Assembly: GCA_027078415.1 (NCBI GenBank)
Contig: JALWYX010000068.1
Span: forward strand, 1-37,036
DNA: 37,036 nt
DNA from: Thermoanaerobaculia bacterium
GTDB lineage: Bacteria > Acidobacteriota > Thermoanaerobaculia > JALWYX01
Direction: 5' to 3'
Shown: piece by piece, positions 9,127-15,488 of the stretch
How positions within the stretch are numbered: the stretch's first letter is position 1
Layout: each line of letters begins with the position of its first letter
Program-made: the position numbers and the translations under genes
The notes under the pieces: generated by a model
What the model saw: the letters and a program-made list of their open reading frames with translations, nothing else
Database searches by the model: none
What the model was told of the DNA's origin: nothing

Positions 9127-10426
9127 TTGCTTCCATCCTTCTTACCCCTTTTATAAATTCTTTTTCTGAAATAGATTCATTTGCGCCGTGTATACCCGAT
9201 GTGGATAATGGATCCAATACGAAAGGGGATATCCCGTATACATCTATCCCTGCTTCTCTTAGAAATCTAGCATCTGTAAATCCTGGTAGAAAGAAGGGCA
9301 CAACAGGAGCTTCCTTTGAGAGAACTTTTTCTAACGTTTTAAAGCCAATAGAATCCAAAGAAGATATAGGAGAATAACGGTTTTGAAGTAAAATTTCTAC
9401 TTCTAAGTTTTTTTGAGTCGCTTTTTCCTTTATGCTTTTTAACACTCCTTCTATATCTGTATCGGGTAAAAGTCGCATATCTATATAAGCTTCTGCTTTT
9501 TCTGGTACGATGTTTATCGATTGTGAACCTGATACCATGGTTATCTGAAGAGTATCGTAGAGGAAAGATTGCATTCCTGGGAAAAGAGTATCAAAGGTTT
9601 TTTTTTCTAGCACTTTAGCTATTATTTTGGCAATACCTACAGGTTCCAATGGTTTTACCCTTTTGAGAAATAGTTTTCCAGCTTCTGTTATTCTAGGCTC
9701 AAATTTTAACTCTAATATACCGTTAAGTACAACAAGTAGTTTATGTAAAGGATTATCTAGGTATCCACTAGCTGAGTGGCCTCCTCTACCTCTAGCTGAA
9801 ATTTTTATCCATAGTGGTTTTTTCTGGACAACCTCTATACCCCACCAACCTACGCCGTTTGTAAATCTTTTTGCTATTCCTCCTTCATTTATAACCCAAC
9901 TGTTTAAGAAGATATCTTTTCTGTTACGAATCAACCATCCTACTCCTTCTGTCCCTCCTTTTTCTTCGCAACATACTACTAGCATAGCAACGTTCCTGTT
10001 TAATTTTTCTCTATTCTTGGATATTTTAATGAATGCTAACAACTGAGCAATTCCTAAGCCTTTTGCATCTATAGCTCCCCTGCCCCATATTTTTCCCTCC
10101 TTTAATACTCCTGAAAAAGGAGGGTATTTCCATCGTTTTCCCTCTGCAGGTACTACATCTAAATGGTGCATAAGAATTAAAGTTGGAAGAGATGAATCTT
10201 TCTCTAATTTGCTGAACAGTGCTACAGTTCTACCTTTGTATGTTATAAATTGGTATTTTATACCGTTTTGTTCTAAAAGCGATGCAATGTAAAGAAAAGC
10301 TTTCTCTTCACCCGTGGGGGAAAAGGTGGGTATTTTTATATACTCCTGTAGCCATTTAGTAGGATAACTGTATAAAGATATACATGAAAGTAAACACAAC
10401 GAAAAAAGCGTTTTCGGTTTTAGCAC
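9104..10426 (-). CDS. Exported M20-family metallopeptidase
   Basis: A zinc-dependent exopeptidase or deacylase of the M20 family, 440 residues. Family motifs are intact: MHHLDVVP (first metal-ligand block), GRGAIDAKG (bridging Asp), CCEEKGG (catalytic Glu pair), NEGG, a dimerisation domain with GRGGHSASG, and a C-terminal HGANE histidine. The N-terminus (LFSLCLLSCISLYS) is a short hydrophobic signal, so the enzyme probably acts outside the cytoplasm; LLSC is a marginal lipobox. The start is GTG with no clear Shine-Dalgarno and an in-frame stop four codons upstream, so no earlier start exists. First gene of the operon leading to the YfhO-like protein, PilD and the sensor kinase. Substrate cannot be assigned. 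It is not a near duplicate of the cytosolic M20 enzyme at 22879-24258. Confidence 0.85.
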   Translation of the reverse strand: MLKPKTLFSLCLLSCISLYSYPTKWLQEYIKIPTFSPTGEEKAFLYIASLLEQNGIKYQFITYKGRTVALFSKLEKDSSLPTLILMHHLDVVPAEGKRWKYPPFSGVLKEGKIWGRGAIDAKGLGIAQLLAFIKISKNREKLNRNVAMLVVCCEEKGGTEGVGWLIRNRKDIFLNSWVINEGGIAKRFTNGVGWWGIEVVQKKPLWIKISARGRGGHSASGYLDNPLHKLLVVLNGILELKFEPRITEAGKLFLKRVKPLEPVGIAKIIAKVLEKKTFDTLFPGMQSFLYDTLQITMVSGSQSINIVPEKAEAYIDMRLLPDTDIEGVLKSIKEKATQKNLEVEILLQNRYSPISSLDSIGFKTLEKVLSKEAPVVPFFLPGFTDARFLREAGIDVYGISPFVLDPLSTSGIHGANESISEKEFIKGVRRMEAIVKEWAF

Positions 10427-10470
10427 GTAGATATTTTAGTTTAAATCTAAAGATGGTAAAAAACAAAGTA

Positions 10471-10491
10471 AAAAGGGGGGATTAACCCCCC
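10471..10491 (-). terminator. Rho-independent terminator of the pilin gene
   Basis: On the minus strand a six-base GGGGGG (10491-10486), loop TTAAT, CCCCCC (10480-10475) hairpin is followed by TTTT and then another T-rich run. It lies about 28 bases after the pilin stop and before the M20 operon, so the pilin is transcribed mainly as a monocistronic message. Confidence 0.85.
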
Positions 10492-10518
10492 TCTATAGCC
10501 ACCTCTACCCCAACTAAC

Positions 10519-11037
10519 TTACTGGGTTGTCTTCTGTGGCCATCTTACAAAGAAACCATCAGACCATACTATGTCTTGGTTATAATCTGTAGGATCGAAT
10601 GCGCTCACGGTGTAGGTGGCACCATCGCATCCCTTAGCATCTCTACCCTGCGAGCATATAGCAGATACCGGAGGATTATTTAGATCGGTGATATCCAAAC
10701 GGTATTCGTAGTCATTTTTCCAACCGTCTTTTTCAGGAATCTCTTGTATGTATTGGGTTACAAGTATGCTTGCTAAAGCATCAAGACCAATCTCAGGAAC
10801 ATCACCTGACTTAAATGTTTGAGCTCCCGCTGCACCAGCCTGTGCCATATCGGTTAACCATGACATCATAGCGGTACCTACGTTTCTCATGTCCGCAACT
10901 GTCCTCTTCTGCTTTGACTTCTGCAAAGCATCGAGGAAGTTAGGGATAAGTAGCGCAGCTATGATACCGATAATAGCAACAACGATAAGCAGCTCAATCA
11001 ACGTGAAACCTTTTGAATTACCTCTTTTTCTTAACAT
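10519..11037 (-). CDS. Type IV major-pilin-like / GspG-like prepilin
   Basis: A 172-residue prepilin. The leader MLRKRGNSKG is cut after G10 to leave F11 as mature residue 1, with the conserved Glu at mature position 5 (GFTLIELLIVVAIIGIIAA). The mature part (162 aa) has the usual long hydrophobic helix, a charged KSKQKRTVADMRN stretch, and a C-terminal globular domain with two cysteines (C128, C137) that may form a disulphide loop. The Shine-Dalgarno is a full anti-SD match (AGGAGGTGA read on the minus strand, 11042-11050). A sigma-54 promoter and a strong terminator flank it, so it looks like an abundant, independently regulated structural subunit. GspG of a type II secretion system is the alternative, but the sigma-54 control and ComEA/PilS/PilR neighbours favour a pilus. 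Confidence 0.9.
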   Translation of the reverse strand: MLRKRGNSKGFTLIELLIVVAIIGIIAALLIPNFLDALQKSKQKRTVADMRNVGTAMMSWLTDMAQAGAAGAQTFKSGDVPEIGLDALASILVTQYIQEIPEKDGWKNDYEYRLDITDLNNPPVSAICSQGRDAKGCDGATYTVSAFDPTDYNQDIVWSDGFFVRWPQKTTQ

Positions 11038-11084
11038 AACTTCACCTCCTTAAAATTTTCACTCATCATTTACCTATTAAATAG

Positions 11085-11100
11085 AGCAAATATTATGCCA
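11085..11100 (-). promoter_or_regulatory. Sigma-54 (-24/-12) promoter of pilin
   Basis: Read on the minus strand the sequence is TGGCATAATATTTGCT. It fits the sigma-54 consensus TGGCAY-N5-TTGCW, with the GG and GC dinucleotides exactly ten bases apart. Transcription would start near 11074, leaving a leader of about 37 nt that contains the perfect Shine-Dalgarno. Sigma-54 control of the major pilin by PilS/PilR is established in Pseudomonas and other lineages. Confidence 0.85.
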
Positions 11101-11152
11101 TTTGTAATAGCTTTTATCTGTTACCTTATATAAGTTTAATTCTCTCACTGGG

Positions 11153-11189
11153 TGACAATTTTTGTAGTTTGTTGTTACAAAAAATGTCA
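11153..11189. promoter_or_regulatory. Inverted repeat, candidate enhancer-binding-protein site for pilin
   Basis: Two 14-base arms, TGACAATTTTTGTA (11153-11166) and TACAAAAAATGTCA (11176-11189), are inverted copies matching at 13 of 14 positions, separated by 9 bases. The centre lies about 97 bases upstream of the predicted sigma-54 start, the usual distance for an NtrC-class activator. The outer TGTCA/TGACA words resemble the TGTC core reported for Pseudomonas PilR sites. Confidence 0.6.
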
Positions 11190-11361
11190 TTTTGTATTTT
11201 GATTTTAAGGAACATCTATAGATAGGTATTGTAAAGAAGTAACTATATTTAGAGTATATAAACTGCTATGAAGATTGGCTATTTCTTCCAGAAGATGTTA
11301 TAGTGTGCCTTTTACGTAACAAGTGTGAGATTTACGCTGCTCGTGTTTTTACATTTATAGT

Positions 11362-12072
11362 TTAGGGAAGAACTATTTTAGATACGGCGGTTAAGTCCTC
11401 TACCCCCAAAGGTGTTTCGCTAAGAAACGGTTCTGCGTATTCTGCTCCTATCATAGCACCAAAGTATCGATGTCTTCCCTCTAACCATTTCATAAAACGG
11501 GGAGACGAAACTCGTGTTAATTCTTCAGGCGTTTTTGGTAGTGAGAATTGACTTTTATAGGCTAAAATGGAACGTACCTTTTCATCCCACACTTCTGTTA
11601 CGTCTACTAAAAATGTAGGAACGAATGTGTAATGTTGCATATAGCAAAATCTCGCTTTTGGCCGCCAAGGGGCTTTAGAACCGCGAAACTTTAATCCAGC
11701 GTAAAAACATGCGTCTTTAACTATTTTATATCCCCTTTCGTGATCTGGATGACGCTCGAACGGAGGAGGAGATAGTACTACGCTCGGTTTTAGAGTTTGA
11801 AGTATCTCAATAAGAAGATCTTCTTCTTTCTTACCTGTTTTTAGTTCGGAGTCCTTGAAATCCAAGAAGATCAACTCATCTGCCCCTATTATGTTTGCAG
11901 CAAGCTCGGCTTCTTTAATTCTAGTTATTTCATCTCCTCTCGTTCCTTTTTCTCCTCTGGTTAAGTGTACTATTCCTATTCTGTAACCCATTTTGCGCAT
12001 CTTTATAAGGGTTCCTGAACACGCAAGCTCTATATCATCCGGATGAGGACCTATAGCTACTATCTCTACCAT
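11362..12072 (-). CDS. bshB1: BshB1-like N-acetylglucosaminyl-malate deacetylase (PIG-L/LmbE family)
   Basis: A zinc deacetylase of the LmbE/PIG-L family. BshB1 removes the acetyl group from GlcNAc-malate in bacillithiol synthesis. The 236 residues show the metal motif GPHPDDIE (H10, D13), LTRGEKGTRG, and the second metal motif ERHPDH (H108-H111), plus the C-terminal AEYAEPFLSETPLGVEDL typical of the BshB1 subgroup. Length matches the family. No bshA or bshC is in the window, so bacillithiol production is inferred only; another GlcNAc-conjugate deacetylase is possible. It is divergent from the membrane-protein gene at 12265, with 192 bases between. Confidence 0.82.
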   Translation of the reverse strand: MVEIVAIGPHPDDIELACSGTLIKMRKMGYRIGIVHLTRGEKGTRGDEITRIKEAELAANIIGADELIFLDFKDSELKTGKKEEDLLIEILQTLKPSVVLSPPPFERHPDHERGYKIVKDACFYAGLKFRGSKAPWRPKARFCYMQHYTFVPTFLVDVTEVWDEKVRSILAYKSQFSLPKTPEELTRVSSPRFMKWLEGRHRYFGAMIGAEYAEPFLSETPLGVEDLTAVSKIVLP

Positions 12073-12264
12073 AACTATTACCCTATTTTAATAACTGGTA
12101 CTAATATTACCGAAAAATAGTATGATCTCATAACATTTCGTTAAAATCAAACGTTTAAAGAAAAAACAACGACACAACTTTAGGCTCTGACACGAAGTAG
12201 GAAGCACTTTTTATTTTAGGTATACTGGATTTAAAGAGTTTAGTAACGGTAGTGGGAGGTAACA

Positions 12265-12810
12265 GTGGTCGACTTTAAGCAGTTTGGAGCAAACTTGCTT
12301 TACAAAATTACGGAAACGCAAGGAAAGGCTCAGTTCGTTAAGCCCCGTATTGGACTTGTTTTGTTCTTTGTTATATTGATGGCTGTGGGAATTGCAGGTT
12401 TTTTCCTTTCTTTTCCTATTCCAACAATAGTTCGATATTTACTTATAGCAGCTGGTTTAATAGGTGCGCTGCTTAGTATTCTTTATAGAGATTCTATAGT
12501 TATAAACTTTCTTGAGAATAAAATTATAGTTTTTAAAGGTTTTCCCTGGAAAAGAGTAAGAAAAAGTATCGATTTTAACGAGGTAAACAACGTTATTGTT
12601 GAAGAACTTAAACTTACGGGAAAGGGTGCTGAAAACTATGAACCATATTTTAAACTTATCTTGGAGCTTCCCGAAAATCTCGATCTAACTATTTGGATTT
12701 CTCGTGACAAAGAAAAAATAGAAGGTTTAGCTTCATCGTTAGCTGTTCTGTTTAACACTCGAGTGGTACATAGACAAAATGAGTTACCTACTCTTGAATC
12801 GCTGGAATAA
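12265..12810 (+). CDS. Small two-TM membrane protein with a PH-like C-terminal domain, function unknown
   Basis: A 181-residue protein that I do not recognise at gene level. After a 28-residue N-terminus come two adjacent TM helices (about 29-50 and 54-74), then a cytosolic beta-rich domain of about 100 residues (SIVINFLENKIIVFKGFPWKRVRKSIDF...) with the alternating pattern of bacterial PH-like domains. It starts at GTG 12265 after GGGAGGT (12254-12260), a good Shine-Dalgarno. It stands alone, divergent from the BshB1-like gene. A TATACT hexamer at 12221-12226 could be its -10 box, but no convincing -35 is visible. A structured element follows its stop at 12822-12875. Confidence 0.7.
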   Translation: MVDFKQFGANLLYKITETQGKAQFVKPRIGLVLFFVILMAVGIAGFFLSFPIPTIVRYLLIAAGLIGALLSILYRDSIVINFLENKIIVFKGFPWKRVRKSIDFNEVNNVIVEELKLTGKGAENYEPYFKLILELPENLDLTIWISRDKEKIEGLASSLAVLFNTRVVHRQNELPTLESLE

Positions 12811-12821
12811 ACCTCTATTTT

Positions 12822-12875
12822 TTAAAATTGGTGACTGTCCTGCTATAGCAGGAAAATATATACCGCCAATTTTAA
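12822..12875 (+). terminator. Stem-within-stem RNA structure, possible terminator
   Basis: Outer arms TTAAAATTGG (12822-12831) and CCAATTTTAA (12866-12875) pair perfectly over 10 bases. They enclose a perfect 14-base palindrome CCTGCTATAGCAGG (12839-12852). It starts 11 bases after the stop of the membrane-protein gene, so termination or 3'-end stabilisation is likely. No clean U-run follows, only TTGTTTG. Confidence 0.4.
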
Positions 12876-13316
12876 TTGTTTGTTAAGTTACTAAATTTCA
12901 ATTTCCATTGCATATAACCTCATGAACGAGCAGTATGTACTTGATTTATGATAAATAGATCTTAGCCATTTTGGAGATGAATGGTTGTTTGCAAATGGCT
13001 ATATCTTTCCATTAAGTCGGTAAATTCACTTCAGTTAATTGTTGTTTTGAAAAGTTTACGTCGATTCTGCAGTAATAATAATGCTGATGCATACTTTCAT
13101 TGGTATCTGTAACTTTTGGTTTTATTCTTCTCAAGTTTTATAAAGATTAACGGGATAATAAATGTAAAGTTGAGTAAAAGATTTTAACTATTGTAATATT
13201 CTTAATCTCTAAAGTTATGTACCCTAACCTAACGGTATTATGTTCTGTTTTTATAGGTTGGACTCTATAAATTTTTCCTGCTCTTTAATATAGTTTGAGA
13301 TCTTATTTGATAAATT

Positions 13317-13554
13317 TGTCAGAAAATTTTGACATTTTTTTGCAAGTAAGACAAGCTTGGCTAACATAGTTTCCAGACACCTGCTTTAGGCTGTTTTTTG
13401 TAATTTTTACTTGTCTAAAGTTCTGTAGATAATATCTGTTTTGTAACCTTCAAGGTCGTAAGATGCAATTTTTTTGTAAAAAAATTTTGCGTGTTTGAAA
13501 AAGCCCGTTTTGCAAGGTTTTAAAAACGGTATAGGAATTTTTTGTCAAAAAATT
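13317..13554. repeat. Cluster of AT-rich inverted repeats with TGTCA and TTTTTTGT words
   Basis: The region contains TGTCA-N8-TGACA (13317-13334), TTTTTTGTAA (13394-13403), a 9-bp-arm palindrome AATTTTTTT-GT-AAAAAAATT (13467-13486), and an 8-bp-arm palindrome AATTTTTT-GTC-AAAAAATT (13536-13554). A further TGTCA lies at 13574-13578. They resemble the arms of the inverted repeat upstream of pilin. The last palindrome sits about 108 bases upstream of the start predicted from the sigma-54-like element. Confidence 0.5.
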
Positions 13555-13626
13555 TTTACATTACAAACAGTACTGTCACCTATTGTGCGTTGACTAAACG
13601 CTTGTGTTGCAACGTTTTTATGCTAC

Positions 13627-13642
13627 TGGCACCTCTTTTGAT
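13627..13642 (+). promoter_or_regulatory. Near-consensus sigma-54 promoter of the ComEA-like gene
   Basis: TGGCACCTCTTTTGAT carries a perfect -24 box (TGGCAC) and correct spacing, but the -12 box is TTGAT instead of TTGCT, so the normally conserved C is A. Transcription would begin near 13653, giving a leader of about 97 nt. The -12 mismatch keeps this a candidate only. Confidence 0.45.
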
Positions 13643-13749
13643 TATTTGAAGGGTAAAAAAAGAAGGGAGGTGAGAGTACCCGCTTTTGCTTTACACCCTT
13701 ACCGCAGTTTTACGATTAAAGATTTGAAATAAGGAAAGGAGGTAATGTG

Positions 13750-14067
13750 ATGAAAAGTTTTAAAATGGTGCTGTTTTCAGTTTTGTTTACTCTTGCTATT
13801 GCTGAAGCAGCTTTTGCTCAAAAAGGTGTAGTAAATTTAAATGAAGCTTCGGTAGATCAAATTATGCTGTTACCTGGTGTAGGTAGAACTACAGCTGAAA
13901 GGATAATAGCTTTCAGAAAAGAGTATGGCAGTTTTAAAAAGATAGAAGATATTATGTTGGTAAAAGGAATAGGAGAAAAGAAGTTTCTTTCTTTGAAACC
14001 TTATTTAGCTGTAGAGGGAGCTACTACCCTAAAAGTAAAAGTTAAGCTTAAAAGAGGTAAAAGGTAA
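13750..14067 (+). CDS. comEA: ComEA-like exported helix-hairpin-helix DNA-binding protein
   Basis: A 105-residue protein with a signal peptide (MKSFKMVLFSVLFTLAIAEA, probable cut after AFA at residue 23), then a ComEA-type domain with two helix-hairpin-helix motifs (LLPGVGRTTAERI and LVKGIGEKKFLSL) and a Lys/Arg-rich tail (KVKVKLKRGKR). ComEA binds incoming DNA outside the inner membrane during transformation and cooperates with type IV pili. ATG at 13750 is chosen over GTG at 13747 because AAGGAGGT (13736-13743) is better spaced from it. A strong terminator follows at once. The basic tail is longer than I would expect and may strengthen DNA binding. Non-competence HhH proteins of the same family exist, so uptake is an inference. 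Confidence 0.85.
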   Translation: MKSFKMVLFSVLFTLAIAEAAFAQKGVVNLNEASVDQIMLLPGVGRTTAERIIAFRKEYGSFKKIEDIMLVKGIGEKKFLSLKPYLAVEGATTLKVKVKLKRGKR

Positions 14068-14076
14068 ATAAAATCT

Positions 14077-14101
14077 GGGGGGTATCTGCCCCCCTTTTTT
14101 T
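14077..14101 (+). terminator. Rho-independent terminator of the ComEA-like gene
   Basis: GGGGGG (14077-14082), loop TATCTG, CCCCCC (14089-14094), then seven T. It begins 10 bases after the ComEA-like stop and its T-run ends two bases before the start codon of the next gene. Confidence 0.9.
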
Positions 14102-14103
14102 GT

Positions 14104-14688
14104 ATGTATCAAAAAGGTTTTAGTTTAGTAGAGTTACTAGTAGCTTTAGCTATAGTGATGTTATTTTTGTATGGAGCTATTGTGGGTACAAATGTTATCT
14201 ACGATAAAAAGGCTTACTTTTCTGCAGTTAGAGTTGTATACCTTTTATATAAAGCTAGAAGTGAAGCTGTAGTACGTTCTTCTTTTGTAGCTCTAGAAGT
14301 TAAAAGGGATAACGGTGGATATAAGTTTAGGTTTGTTGTGGATGGAGATGGAGATGGAGTGAGAAATAACGATCTTCGACGGGGTGTAGATAAGCCTCTG
14401 AGTCAGTTTTTCTTTATGGAAGGAATGGGTAATGTTGTAGGTTTTTATATACCTCAAGAATGTTCTATAAAGGATCCTGTCAATGACGGCTATCTAGAGA
14501 CAACCGATCCTATCAACACTGGTAGAGGTGATTTTGTAAGTTTTTCTCCTGTTGGCACTAGTTCGCCTGCTAGTTTTTATATAGCTGCTCCTGGATGTGT
14601 GCTTTACAGTGTTAGAATCAATCATGCTGGTAGAATAAAAATAATCAAGTGGAATAAAAAGAATTCTCTCTGGAAAAGGGTTTACTGA
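14104..14688 (+). CDS. FimT/GspH-like minor pseudopilin
   Basis: A 194-residue prepilin-like protein with a very short leader MYQKG, cut after G5, and the mature start FSLVELLVALAIV with Glu at mature position 5. The globular domain ends with INHAGRIKIIKWN, like the C-terminus of FimT/GspH proteins, and has two cysteines (CSI..., PGCVL). GspH/FimT subunits cap or prime pili; FimT in some bacteria also binds DNA in competence, which would suit the ComEA neighbour. The start codon lies just after the terminator T-run, with no Shine-Dalgarno. No better in-frame start exists because any upstream extension runs through the hairpin to the ComEA-like stop. The stop overlaps the wzm start (TGATG). 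Confidence 0.85.
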   Translation: MYQKGFSLVELLVALAIVMLFLYGAIVGTNVIYDKKAYFSAVRVVYLLYKARSEAVVRSSFVALEVKRDNGGYKFRFVVDGDGDGVRNNDLRRGVDKPLSQFFFMEGMGNVVGFYIPQECSIKDPVNDGYLETTDPINTGRGDFVSFSPVGTSSPASFYIAAPGCVLYSVRINHAGRIKIIKWNKKNSLWKRVY

Positions 14689-15488
14689 TGTTAAAGGAAA
14701 TATGGAACAGCAGCTATTTGCTTTTTATCTTAACTAAACGTGAGGTTAGTGCGAGGTATAGAGGGACCATTTTAGGAGTTATATGGTCCCTTTTAAATCC
14801 CCTTCTCCTATTTTTTACCTATTACCTAGTTTTTGATTTCATATTCTCTCCTAAATGGGCTAAAGTAGAGCCGTACGCTCTATTTTTAGTAAGCGGTCTA
14901 TTTCCTTGGTTATGGTTATCTTCTTCGCTCGTGGATGCGGCTGAATCTCTTACACGTAACGCTGAGTTGGTAAAAAAATCTAACTTTCCCATTTCTGTGC
15001 TGCCTGTTATGTACGTTCTTAGTCATATGTTTCATTTTCTGCTAGCTTTATCGCTTACTTACGCTATATTTATAGTTTTTTCTCTTCTAGGATATCTGCG
15101 TTTTTCACCTTCACTTTTCCTTATTCCTATACCTATAATGGTGCAACTCATAATAACCGTTCCTTTAGCTATCTCAGTAGCACTGCTGCAAGTTTTCTTC
15201 AAAGATGTAAAAGATATACTTGTGAATCTTCTTAATGTACTATTTTTTCTAAGTCCTATACTTTACCCGTTGGACCAAAGCATTTTTGGTAGCCATAAAT
15301 GGGTATATGTCATTATTTCTTCAAATCCTTTCAGCTATCTATTCTCAATCTATCATTTCGTGTTTTTTGAAAATTTTGTGAATTTGAAATATATTGTGTT
15401 GCTGGTTGTAACTTTTGTAATTCTTAGCTACGCTGTTGCCTTTGTATTGTACTCAAAATTGTCTAAAGTTGTTGTAGAGGTAGTATGA
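14688..15488 (+). CDS. wzm: ABC-2 type polysaccharide export permease
   Basis: The membrane subunit of an O-antigen-type ABC exporter that moves lipid-linked polysaccharide across the inner membrane. The 266 residues begin with the family hallmark (LTKREVSARYRGTILGVIWS, LNPLLLFFTYYLVF) and carry about six TM helices. The gene shares one base with the preceding pseudopilin stop (TGATG) and overlaps the ATPase gene by ATGA, so all three should be translated from one message. Expected partner is the Wzt ATPase encoded next. No glycosyltransferases for the polymer are in the window. Confidence 0.92.
   Translation: MLKEIWNSSYLLFILTKREVSARYRGTILGVIWSLLNPLLLFFTYYLVFDFIFSPKWAKVEPYALFLVSGLFPWLWLSSSLVDAAESLTRNAELVKKSNFPISVLPVMYVLSHMFHFLLALSLTYAIFIVFSLLGYLRFSPSLFLIPIPIMVQLIITVPLAISVALLQVFFKDVKDILVNLLNVLFFLSPILYPLDQSIFGSHKWVYVIISSNPFSYLFSIYHFVFFENFVNLKYIVLLVVTFVILSYAVAFVLYSKLSKVVVEVV

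Larger units (their letters stand above)
11038..11361. other. Regulatory intergenic region upstream of pilin
   Basis: This 324-base stretch holds the pilin Shine-Dalgarno, a sigma-54 promoter (11085-11100) and a large inverted repeat (11153-11189). The remainder, 11190-11361, is AT-rich, lies downstream of the BshB1-like gene, and shows no gene or strong terminator that I can see. Confidence 0.7.
12811..13749. other. Large non-coding region rich in inverted repeats, upstream of the ComEA-like gene
   Basis: Over 900 bases without a credible protein gene, the longest gap in the window. From left to right it holds a stem-within-stem structure (12822-12875), a 9-bp inverted repeat (12963-12971 / 12993-13001), a run of TGTCA and TTTTTTGT-type inverted repeats (13317-13554), a GC-containing hairpin CCGTTTT/AAAACGG (13505-13511 / 13523-13529), a sigma-54-like element (13627-13642), and a leader with two Shine-Dalgarno-like sequences. 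I could not match it to a known riboswitch class. Confidence 0.6.

Noticed and set aside
9627-10046. 139-codon plus-strand open frame opposite the exported M20 peptidase
   Set aside because: Composition is that of a reverse-strand shadow; the minus-strand gene carries complete catalytic motifs.
10427-10518. Sigma-54 promoter for the M20-YfhO-pilD-kinase operon
   Set aside because: No GG-N10-GC arrangement on the minus strand in this short gap; G-runs belong to the pilin terminator.
13441-13749. Cyclic-di-GMP (GEMM) or other known riboswitch upstream of the ComEA-like gene
   Set aside because: I looked for the conserved GEMM-I core elements and tetraloop receptor and did not find them; the palindromes fit DNA-binding sites better.
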